This document shows positions 54,891 through 64,000 of a DNA stretch of 64,000 bases, in pieces. The notes beneath the pieces were generated by a model. The model did not search any database and was not told where the DNA came from. It saw only the letters and a list, made by a program, of their open reading frames with translations. A program made the translations under genes and the position numbers. Source of the stretch: Atrina japonica (taxonomy: Eukaryota; Mollusca; Bivalvia; Pterioida; Pinnidae). Each line of letters opens with the position of its first letter. Position 1 is the stretch's first letter. The stretch spans positions 35,001 through 99,000 of the forward strand of contig BROG01000297.1 of assembly GCA_030159075.1 (NCBI GenBank), given 5' to 3'.

Positions 54891-55079
54891 TACAGTGAAA
54901 TCTCGTTATCTGGAAAATCTCGGGACCGCCCCTATTATTTCGATATATCCAGAATTCGAGATAACGGAAATTTGAAATTGATATATTATTCTATCTATAA
55001 ATATCTGGACCAGACATTCAGTTTTGACATATCTGGAATTTCAACTCATCCGATTTTGACATAACGAGATTCCACAGTA
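54891..55079. mobile_element. pogo/Tigger-type MITE with TA target duplication
   Basis: Left end TA/CAGTGAAATCTCGTTAT (54891-54909) and right end ATAACGAGATTCCACAG/TA are inverse with two differences and flanked by TA. The interior repeats atctggaa and gatatatc motifs. 189 bp, no coding capacity. A 94-codon frame inside is a by-product. Confidence 0.75.
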
Positions 55080-55708
55080 CATCTTTTTCAAATTTTTAGT
55101 TACAGTACAGGGGTTCAAAATTCTTTTCTAGATAATCAAGTCCGGGACATGGAGAGTAAATTTATGGCAAGTCCAATTGAGAAATTTCAAAGTCCATGTC
55201 CATGCTCAATTTTGTTAATATATAATACAGTAAAATTAAATGAAACAGATGAGGCAAGTCCCTCGGACTTTGGGTATTTCTAAATGCCAAGTCCGAACCA
55301 AAACTAAAACCAAGCTCTGGACTTCTGACTTGGGAAATTTGGAACCCCTGTAGTATTGTTGGCTCTAGATAACACCTGTCCAGGAAAAGATCCAAATGTA
55401 ATAAATAATATAAAAAAATCATGTCATGTTTTCTTATTGACACAAAGTCACTTAGGTGTACAAGTCTTCAATGCAAAAATGTGTGACACTAAGGACAGGT
55501 AGACGCATGCCAGAACCATTTTTTCCTATTTACGACTGATTTTATATATAAAATATTCTTACAAGTGTGTTATATAAAACATTACATATGTTTGAATTTT
55601 AAATTAGTCCTCCTCCAAATATTCGAACAAAAGAGTAATATATGTGATAGAATTATTGTCAGAAAGTACCACATAATTTCTAGTATTCACTGATACACAA
55701 AATCCACT

Positions 55709-57502
55709 TCAACACTTGTTCAACACCTGATTTTCTAAACTGTAGTCATAGCTGTACCGTGAGTCATCAAACGTGTGGGTACCCATCTGAGGAATGTTGT
55801 TAATTCCCTTTGTAGCATCTATAACAGTTTGCACTTGATTCGAAAATGCAAATGGCACCCCAGTGACAGCAGAATTTGCTGTCACCAAAGTACCATAGGA
55901 ACCAGGAAGCATCTGACCCGACATCTGTTGGTTTGTCTGATTCAGATAACTAGAAGTGTTCCAAACTTGACTGGGTGATGTTGACTGGAAGAAATTCATG
56001 TATGTTGGTGGTTGTTCCTTACCGTCCTGCCAGCAAAAACAAAAACATTTATTATTTCAATGAAAATATATATATACATGTATTTTTAAATATTAGAAAT
56101 CGAGTATCAAAAGAACCCTGCCAGAAAAACCCCTGGACTTCATCTTGCACATATCAAAACATATGTAACCAAATGCATTTTAAAAAAAAATTTGAACTTG
56201 TAAATTATGGCCAAAGCAGACCTTACTGTACCTGACAACAGGCATTTATCACCTTTTATACCACTGGAATACACAAAACTCTTACAGTTATTTCCCCTTT
56301 GCTAAACTGTGTTTTCTAGGCAACAAATATGCTCAAGTTATGGAATGTTACGAACCCAGCAAAGAGTCAATATCAAAATTATTGAATATCATAATGAATT
56401 TATCTACGTATAAAGCAAGAGATTGACACATATTGTACTTAATCTACTATGTCCCTTTCACTTGTGAATTGTTCCCTCAAGAAAAAGCCCATAATAAATT
56501 CATTTATCACTCTAAAGAATCACAAAACCCAATTACCAGTACTTCTCAAGTAATTCTACATAGAGGAGGGATATTGAATGACATTTTGGTTAAAAACATT
56601 GATTAGTTAAATGCATGCTGTATTACAGTGTACAAATTCTCGTCGGAGAACAGTTCCCTCTGGAAAGGGTCATAATATTTGTGTGTAAATCAACTGACTA
56701 TTGTGAACCATCCATCTAGAATTACTACATGTACTGCTAAAATGTAGGATTTTCACTTAAAACTGTGTCTCTGTTTAGTGTCATTAAACACATGGTCATT
56801 GTTCCTGCTAAATAACTGGAGGGACAGGGTTTTCTTAGAAAAAAAAAGGGCACTTGCATCACAATGGACAAATTTTGAAATATTTTCTACAGTCCAATCT
56901 TTAGAACCACAATAATACAATACAATACATTGATTTAATAAATGAAAAAAACATGACAGAACAAATAAGGGCCATGATATAGATAGGGGAACTTGTAAAA
57001 GGAAAGACCTAGGGTAGGGCAAAACTGGAACAGGGCAAAGCGCTCTCCTAAAAACATGTATATGGTTTCTATAAAAAGTTATTCACAAGCACTGTCTTAA
57101 GTTCACGGATTTGCCAACACCATGAATATAGCCAATATTAATACCATGAATTATTTTCCCCTGCACAGTATACAACATGTACATGTAATTCTTCAACATA
57201 TGATATTAATATACCATATATACAAATGTATTTGTGGATTACAAATGTACCTGTAAAATATCGTAACTAGGTGGGGCATCCACTTCACTGCAAAATTCTT
57301 TGGTATTAATGGTAGATCTATCACTCCTGGTTTGTCCGACAACTAGAAAGCCATCCTCCTCTAAATCAGGATTCTGCTGCTGCTGCTGGTGTTGCGGTCT
57401 TCTTCCTGGATCAACTCTTCTGGAACTGCTATTGTCTGTTGATGTAGATCTACGAGTGAATGGTTTCACAGCAGCAGAAAACAGCTCACTTGCATAATTC
57501 AT
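55709..57502 (-). CDS. UMAD1: UMA-domain protein, UMAD1-like, ESCRT-I associated, 2 coding exons
   Basis: Exon 1 is 57251-57502 (ATG at 57500-57502; donor GT at 57249-57250) and exon 2 is 55709-56026 (acceptor AG at 56027-56028; TGA 55709-55711). Both junctions are phase 0, giving 189 aa. An N-terminal block EEDGFLVVGQT (about 48-58) matches the ADGFVLLGDT region of vertebrate UMAD1. The C-terminus (about 141-189) is a UMA domain, with VPFAF, a spacer, then YDYSLENQVL close to the stop. UMA domains in UBAP1 and MVB12 dock to the ESCRT-I core, so a role in endosomal sorting is expected. A Gln run sits at about 39-43. Two PPxY motifs occur, PPSY (77-80) and PPTY (90-93), astride the exon junction. 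The protein is longer than human UMAD1 (about 137 aa). An acceptor about 35 bases before the ATG implies an upstream 5' UTR exon. Confidence 0.85.
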
Positions 57503-59162
57503 TGCAGTGATGCATTATAAAAGAGATGCTGATACCTGCAAAATATATATATATATATAATGTACCAATATATTAAAATGATAATTAATTGTTGTCTGTT
57601 AGTTAGGCATATCCAAGTATTACATACAACTGCATATAACAATGTAAATAACCAACAAGTCTATCGCACCGTTGTTTTGAGAAAATGACCCCTAGTGTCT
57701 ACATGTAGATCCGAGGTATTTTGAATAGACTGAAAGTACACTTTGATGAACTCGCATACAAATGGCCTACATCATCTTCATGATTTCAGAATGGTGGGGT
57801 CTAACTATTTTATACAAGAGTAATCTGCTGTCCAAAAGTAGATGTTAATGGGACATGGAAATAGAAACAATTTTTATCCATTCTCTAAAAATACAGGATA
57901 CTTTTATTATCCTTGTAACAATATTTTACGGGCTATATGACTGGGAATCCTTATATATGTACAGGCTAGTCTGCTACATACACATGTACATTTAAAATAT
58001 TCTAATATGAACTAAGGCAATGCCTTGAAAGTGAATGCAGCTCATTTTTAACACATGCAGGGAAAAACAACCTTTTCTGCAAAATGATGTCACAGTTTAA
58101 TTATGATGCCAAATATCTAGAACATAATTAGCAGTTCTTGTGTAGAATTTGTATTGCTTGTACTTGGAAAGATTTTTTTTTTTTTTTTTTTTGAAAAAAT
58201 TCAGCTAATGTCCCTTTAAAGGTTTTTACAGTATCCATGGAAAGAGTAAATGAGATTATAGTGATACAGTACAAGTATACTATAGTTTTGCACTTGAGTA
58301 ATTTCATTTTTTCCCAAGTGGCCCACAGGGCTAGTAGCATAAAAAATATACTAGCCCCATCAAACTTCTACTGCCCCACAAATAAGAAATAATTTTATGG
58401 CATATTTAGATAAAGAACAATCATCTATAACACATGTGGACAAAACAGGATATTTTCAGTTTGTATGGAAGGGATCGTTTACTTTGTAAGATTTACATAC
58501 ATGTATGTGTAACGATTATTTATCGGGAACTTTCGAGTTAGCCCGGATTAATGTTTCAATCCTGCTTTTTATCCCCAGTTGCGCGATTCTAGAAAAATGT
58601 TCCTCAATGTTATTTCCAGTTTCGATAATATATAGATAGCCCCATAGCACAATTGGTAATATTATACCTCTTCATTAATTCTAGCGATTCCATTGGACAA
58701 TAAGCGTTGAGTATTTTCAACTGTCTAGGTCATTCAAGGGTGATATCCAGTAAAATATCACATGCGCAGAAATGGATGTGCGTACGGTTCGTTTGTTTTT
58801 CCTATGTAGTAATTAGGTGTAACCTCTATATGAGTTATGTAACATGCATTTCTTCGACGCAGACTGGAACCGAAAGAAACAACAACTGAAATTAAATGAT
58901 TTGACAGAACTGATATATCATTATCAAATAAATTTGATGAAGTCAGCCAACCAGACATGCTCGCTTCAGCCTTAGGATTCAAAATCGACACAAGGAACAG
59001 TTTGGGTATCGAAGGCAGTTTGTATTATGAACTTAAGTACATGTACATGTAGATTTTTGCATGAATAAAGTATAAAAATAGTACTGCTGTTGCAGTTTAT
59101 TTTGTGTTTTAAGTAATTCAATGGATAATATATGCTTCAATGCAGTGGATCGGTATAATATA

Positions 59163-59306
59163 ATAAATATAACATTCCTGAGAGGGTGGTAGTGGAAATT
59201 GTCACCCCAAGGAAATCATTGTCAACCTTGGCTTTGCATCGGTTGACAATGTATTTACTCGGGGTGACAATTTCCACTACCACCCTCTCAGGAATGTTAT
59301 ATTTAT
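59163..59306. mobile_element. Perfect 46-bp inverted repeat with nested inner palindrome
   Basis: Left arm 59163-59208 and right arm 59261-59306 are exact reverse complements (core cctgagagggtggtagtgg). In the 52-bp loop, ATTGTCAACC (59218-59227) pairs with GGTTGACAAT (59241-59250). Total 144 bp; no coding sequence. Perfect arms imply recent insertion or gene conversion. Confidence 0.85.
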
Positions 59307-59698
59307 ATAAAAGTGCCCTGCAAGTGCTCGGAAGGTCCTGGGTTCAATTCCTGGTCTGTCTGCACATCTTTCTCTGTCCGATACATTTCAGTAATTTGGC
59401 ATTCAACTAAATAACCCACTCTGGTATGCTTTAAGAGTCTCTTGGGGTTCTTTATACAAAATAAATTTAATGCACTAAAAAGTAAAAATATTTCCATTTA
59501 CTTTACATACATTGCGAACGTAAATAAGAAAACCAGAAGAAAATATGAGGAACAAAATTGAGAAGGTGCAAATAAATGCAGAATCATAACAATAATCCAG
59601 GCTAACACAAAAGTTCCCTTTTGAAAACAACACTTACATTCCATCTTTATATTTTTTATTTTTGACTGGAAAATGGACCAAAACAGATTCATAAATTC

Positions 59699-59700
<2 letters not shown>

Positions 59701-59782
<82 letters not shown>
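59701..59782. repeat. (GA)n microsatellite
   Basis: About 82 bp of uninterrupted GA. Confidence 0.95.
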
Positions 59783-59783
<1 letters not shown>

Positions 59784-60805
59784 ATTCAAACTGAAAGTAC
59801 ATATATTATATGTACTACACCCATTTCCGATTTCAACGGAAATGTACCGTATGGATTCTATTACCGAACATAAACCCCTAATGCATGGCCATACGATTCT
59901 TATGAAGTTATCACAGGCACTTGTAACTCTCTAATCGTAATTCTCGACCCAATTAAGGCATTTTGATTGAAGAAACAACCTGTGCCTATGTAAGTTATGT
60001 ATAAAAGAACAAATTTTCTACCGGTTAAGTTTCTTGAGGGATTAAATTTGAGACAGTCGTTCTGTATTTGTGTATGTTGTCTTCTCACTCAATATCCGAC
60101 TATTTCAGGTATTTCAGGTAACAAACGATGTGTCAATCTTGTAATCTTTTATAAATATTACGACAGGAATTTACAGGAAGTACAGTAAAATAAAAAAATA
60201 AACGGACAAAACTTCGTTCCGGATTTAAAACCACAACACAGGCAGTGACGTTTATATAACACATGTAGTGATATATTTCGGGTTTTGTATATATCGATAA
60301 ACCTGTGTAATTCTCATGAAGTCTTAAAAATACTGATAGTTGAAAGAACTTTAATTCGTAGATTTGTAACATCTATATTCTTAATCAATTCGAGCTGTTG
60401 TCGGCGCAAAAATTACTTGTAGCCAATGATTTCATGTAATTTTTTATCTCACATAGTACATCAGAAACAGGTTATCTGATGGCTTGTGTATTATCAATGT
60501 AAACTAAAAAAACGTAACCCTTTGTAACTGTAATTTTAAACTCGCCAATACTGTGATCAACGCAATTTAACACCGAGTTTTGGTTATTTCAACGAAGTTA
60601 ATCGATTGTCAATGAAGCACGTGCGATTTGCAGTAAATAATTTTGTTTCTAAGACACAATCAGACATATAGACATATAAATAGACCACTTGTAAAAAATA
60701 TATATTAAATCCATGCTAAAAAATTATTACCGGCACAGGTATAATATTCGACTGAATTGTTCTATTTCGTTCATTTAGGCTATATCGGTATAGGCTGTCC
60801 TCATA

Positions 60806-61095
60806 TCACGTGACTTCAACTGAAAGTCGGACAGGGTCCTTACCGGTCATTCGGTAATATCGTGTTTAGATAAATGTTCTCTCTTGTAAAGATGACAAGT
60901 GTCATCACTTACCGTAGACTTTTTTTTTCAAATCTGACACATATAACTGCAAAATATTCATAATCTAGGTCGTATGTATACGATAAACTGCTTAACCGGA
61001 AGTGAGGATGCCCTTTATACGACGAAGTTGACAAGACGGATCGGAATAACTCAAAAAGGTCTATTGGCAATCGATAAACTGCTTAACCGGAAGTG
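60806..61095 (-). promoter_or_regulatory. UMAD1: Candidate promoter and non-coding first exon of the UMAD1-like gene
   Basis: On the minus strand a consensus donor (CTACG/GTAAGTGAT) ends a possible exon at 60913. Just upstream of it in that direction lie two ACCGGAAGTG sites (60995-61004 and 61086-61095), ideal ETS/GABP motifs found in housekeeping promoters. They lie 91 bp apart inside a tandem duplication. A TCACGTGA E-box lies at 60806-60813. The coding exon at 57502 has an acceptor just before its ATG, so a remote 5' UTR exon is required. Assignment is inference; the same region could instead serve the integrin gene on the plus strand. Confidence 0.35.
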
Positions 61096-61165
61096 ATGAT
61101 GCCCTACACACGACGAAGTTGACAAAACAGATCGAAATAACTCGAAAAAGGTTTATTGGCAATAT
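60981..61165. repeat. 91-bp tandem duplication carrying ETS-type sites
   Basis: gataaactgcttaaccggaa through ttattggcaat is repeated with a period of 91 bp and few changes. The ACCGGAAGTG core is identical in both units. Confidence 0.8.
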
Positions 61166-61483
61166 AAAGTCAGTATTCTACCCGCGTTTTTCGACCGATT
61201 ACCTCATCTCAGAGACGTATATTATGCGTTTCTGCACAGTTCCAACAAATGCGTGGTAAAAGTTTTCCCGACTATAATATTGGGCCTAGAGGTAACTAGC
61301 ATATTACGCAGGTATTTATTTCATACCTTATAAAACTGTATTTGGTGGTTCAAATCGCAATCAATGTTGGTCATTGTCTTCGTGTTCAGAGAAAGTTCTG
61401 ATTGTATCAGGAATTGATTTGACCATTTCCCTCAAAATGCCGTCGATAACAGCTCATATTTTTTCAAGAAAAAAATAAATACA

Positions 61484-61651
61484 GTCAAACTTGTCTAAAA
61501 AGGCCACTCAAGAGAACAAACAATAGTTGCTGCTAAAGACAGGTGGTCTTTATAAAGAGGTTTATTCAAGACGTTATAAAAAGCCAATGACCTTTATAGA
61601 AATGGGTGCCCTTTATACAGAGGTGACCTTTAATACAAGTTTGTGCTGTCT
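61484..61651. mobile_element. MITE with tacagtcaaacttgtct ends
   Basis: acagtcaaacttgt at the left and acaagtttgtgctgt at the right are inverse. The interior repeats cctttata-agaggt. Related ends at 6798 and 9713. Confidence 0.5.
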
Positions 61652-61717
61652 AATAACCAGATGCTTTTCAAACCGAAAATGATACTAAACAATAGGCTAC
61701 CACCCTCCATCGCGTTC

Positions 61718-61809
61718 GTTAACTCATCAACCCCCGAAAATTAATGGACTCTTCTGTAAATCAATGATTTAGGTCGGTCCAAATGTGTCTTCAGGGGTGA
61801 ATGAGTTAA
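61718..61809. mobile_element. 92-bp MITE with gttaactcatcaacccc ends
   Basis: The left end gttaactcatcaaccccc is inverse to the right end aggggtgaatgagttaa. The interior has aatggactcttctgtaaatc. Relatives at 51499-51583 and about 53972-54010. Confidence 0.6.
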
Positions 61810-62701
61810 GTAAGCGAAATTAATGTTCGCGACTGCCGACACACCTTTATATTTCACAATCTACGGGAACTCTTCAAATTATTATCACGGATCTCTCATA
61901 GTCAGCGGATACTGTTTATTTTTGCATTGTTATCGGGGATGACCTCAGCTGATTCTCACAGCTATCTTCTCCTTGGAGCAATATAATTTACATTCAGAAA
62001 AAAAAACTCCGACTTTACACACGAATATTTATACAATGTAGTTCATGTACCGGGATCAATGTATGTATAATGTATCAAAATACCGTTTTCAATCCATCGT
62101 TGTATACATGAGTTACATCTGTAATATTTTTGAAATAACTGAAATCTAAGCGGTAAAATAGTCCATAAAACCCATGTGGGCCTCTTAAATATATCTTAAG
62201 GATATGATTATATTTATAAAATGTGCATGATTCTGAAAATAGGTCTCAAACGAGGAAGCATTTATTGAAAGTACATGTATAACACCGATAGCGTCCATGA
62301 CTATAAGGTATGCATGCGACAGACTTTCTGAAACCATCTATACATAAGCATATTGATGAAACGTAAGACATTTTGTGTTATCCAATCTCTGTGACATAAA
62401 AGTCGACGTATTTTTGTCCTTATTATTTTGCATATAATGTATAAACAATTACAAAAGTCATGGTTATATAATATTGAAACGAATAAAAAGTATAGGTGCA
62501 AAACTTAATAAATAAATATCACTACATGTACTTATCTGAAAATGGCGGAATATTGTGACGATCAAGTATGAATATTACTCAATGTAATTTTATAATCAAT
62601 CCTTTAATTTGCCATGACTCGACTGACATTTAGGCCTACGAACATGAGCACGTGGCCAATTCTGCCAGTTTACACAAGTGCATCTGCCGAACGTAAACAA
62701 C

Positions 62702-62880
62702 ATGTCGGGTGACGATAAGTTAGGTTTACTTTTGATCCGCTATTTTTTTAATGCATGGTTTTTCATCAACATTGTGGATACCTTTAATGTGGATACTACG
62801 TCACCTGCCGTATATTCCGGGCCCAATGCAAGTTACTTCGGGTATACTGTGGCGTTACTGAAAAATCAAGAGGGCACCTG
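62702..62880 (+). CDS. Integrin alpha subunit, first coding exon only (gene continues beyond window)
   Basis: The exon runs from ATG 62702 to a donor at 62881 (TG/gtaggt), phase 2, with the split codon predicted Trp. It gives 59 aa. A short polar start is followed by a hydrophobic signal segment (about residues 8-25, LGLLLIRYFFNAWFFINI). Then comes the mature N-terminus of integrin alpha chains: FNVDTTSPAVYSGP, SYFGYTVALL, in the first blade of the beta-propeller. Known family members read FNLD..P..FSGP.GSYFG(F/Y)SV here. The product would be a single-pass adhesion receptor pairing with a beta subunit. No further exon was recognised up to 64000. The subclass cannot be told from this piece. 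Confidence 0.85.
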
Positions 62881-63397
62881 GTAGGTATCCACTTTTCAGT
62901 ATTTTGCGGTTTGTTTTGTTTGTTTTTTTTAAGGTAGGGGAGTGGTGTTAGATATTTTGTCTTTATATTCTTTTACAATTTTTAATTATGAATACTAATC
63001 AGCTCGTGTTTTGATTCATTGTTGTTCACTAGATTCCATATAAGATGGAACGGAAAGAGACAATGGGCAATGAGATATCATTTATATTTTTACAAATTCT
63101 GATTTTATGTGGCCCTAAATTTAGCGTGTTATGAACCTTTCTTGGCACGGACCCTGACATTAGTAGACACTTGTGCATATTTTACATACACACATACATA
63201 CAAAACATGTAAATATTTTCTGTATGGCTTGTTATCATATTCTATATAAAAAGTACTTGTGAACTTACTAATTATTGTTCAATGTTAATATGGAGCTTTG
63301 GGGTTAAATGACAGGTGCTTGGTTCAAATCCTCGATAAGTAAAACTTCAATCTTTAACTGAAACAAGAGACATGTTCCTATGAGTAGGCCTACATAA

Positions 63398-63633
63398 ATA
63401 AGGAAACGTTCCCATATGCCGGTGAAGGTCTTCAAATGTTTGGCCTATGCTCGGCACGTACGGCGATTGAGCAGTGAGGGTTCTTTAACGTGCCGACACC
63501 TACTGTGACACGGGACCTCGAGTTTTTACTGTCTCATCCGAAGGACAGGAAGTCGACCTGCCGCCGGCTGGACTCGAACTCACGACCTCACGATCAAGAG
63601 TCGTGCGCGCTACCGACTGAGCCAGGCCGGCTC
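63398..63633 (-). mobile_element. SINE A, minus-strand copy
   Basis: On the minus strand, head cctggctcagtcggtagcgc, B box GAGTTCGAGTCC, core ttcggatgagacagtaaaaa and cacagtaggtgtcggcacg, tail ccttcaccggcatatggg. Closest to 26817-27102, and its B box is intact. The 3' end is truncated. Confidence 0.75.
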
Positions 63634-63726
63634 TTACAGTCTTTGCAAATTACGCGATGAGAAGAACAATATAAAGTAAATACGAGTATGACTAGTACTG
63701 TATGACAGTATGTATTTATATATATC

Positions 63727-64000
63727 GACCGGATCTCCGTGGTCGAGTGGTAAGAGCATCGTGCTTTGAACCATGAAGTCTCTCACTTCTGGGCAGCACA
63801 GGTTCGAGCCCCGTTGGAACATAAGCTAATATTTTTTTTAGAAAGTTTGCCAGTTTACTTGCGAAAGGCCGTTGGTCTCTTTCCGGGTACACTGTAACCT
63901 GGTTCTGCCCCCCACTATTAAAGACTGGCTGCCGCCATACCGAGCATAGACCAAAATTTGAAGCCCTTCACCGGCATTTGGTGACGTCTCCATATGAGTG
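63727..64000 (+). mobile_element. Chimeric SINE: family B head and body joined to family A tail
   Basis: 63727-63938 is family B: A box GGTCGAGTGGTAAGAGCATC, B box CAGGTTCGAGCCC, gtttgccagtttacttgcga, tggctgccgccat. From about 63939 it becomes family A tail (accgagcatagaccaaaatt, ttcaccggcatttggtgacg). The tRNA-like part lacks a clean acceptor stem, so it is not a tRNA gene. Cut by the window end. Confidence 0.7.

Larger units (their letters stand above)
57540..60912 (-). other. UMAD1: Proposed 5' UTR intron of the UMAD1-like gene
   Basis: Lies between the acceptor just before the coding ATG and the donor proposed at 60911-60912. It contains a solo MITE end (58169-58219), a tRNA-like fragment near 58632-58680, the perfect inverted repeat at 59163, a B-box-like tgggttcaattcc near 59338 and a GA microsatellite. 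No exon recognised. Confidence 0.35.
62881..64000. other. Integrin alpha intron 1 (partial)
   Basis: No further exon seen. It holds a minus-strand SINE A and the chimeric SINE listed separately. The first 500 bp is AT-rich and featureless. Confidence 0.6.

Noticed and set aside
53400..55700. Additional exons between GALNT and the UMAD1-like gene
   Set aside because: Only MITE fragments and AT-rich sequence seen. It may be UMAD1 3' UTR, but no polyadenylation site could be fixed.
59186..59410. 74-codon plus-strand frame
   Set aside because: Most of it is the 46-bp inverted repeat and a SINE-like fragment; no coding evidence.
63727..63815. tRNA gene (A and B boxes with Leu/Ser-like variable region)
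   Set aside because: Boxes are good, but acceptor-stem pairing is poor and the sequence continues into a SINE body shared with other copies.

Overview
The window is metazoan nuclear DNA. Its genes are split by many GT-AG introns, polyadenylation signals are AATAAA-type, and one gene is an integrin alpha chain. AT-rich introns, long microsatellites, tRNA-derived SINEs and many short fold-back elements fit a marine mollusc, most likely a bivalve. That taxonomic call is inference from repeat style, not from a marker gene. No rRNA gene, CRISPR array, operon or autonomous transposon reading frame was found.

Layout. 1-6569: no gene; a mosaic of diverged repeats, including a 1,269-bp element with 15-bp terminal inverted repeats, a 5-bp target duplication and a matching empty site nearby. 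6571-17249 (+): complete CCDC47 orthologue, 12 coding exons, 472 aa, with a 3' UTR to about 19.1 kb. 21.6-22.3 kb (+): candidate small gene or alternative first exon for a 140-aa type II membrane protein. 22.3-29.0 kb: no gene; minisatellites, SINEs and fold-backs. 29051-46317 (+): complete polypeptide N-acetylgalactosaminyltransferase, 11 coding exons, 703 aa. 46.3-55.7 kb: no gene recognised. 55709-57502 (-): two-exon UMA-domain protein like UMAD1, 189 aa, whose promoter and non-coding first exon may lie near 60.9-61.1 kb. 62702-62880 (+): first coding exon of an integrin alpha gene that runs out of the window.

The genes share no single pathway, but several act on membrane and secreted proteins. 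CCDC47 assists insertion of multi-pass proteins in the ER. The GALNT starts mucin-type O-glycosylation in the Golgi. The UMA protein is predicted to associate with ESCRT-I in endosomal sorting. Integrin alpha is a cell-surface adhesion receptor. No functional linkage between neighbours is implied.

Gene models were assembled by hand from splice consensus, reading phase and remembered family sequence. All exon phases close and both long genes end in a stop codon. No alignment or database search was run.
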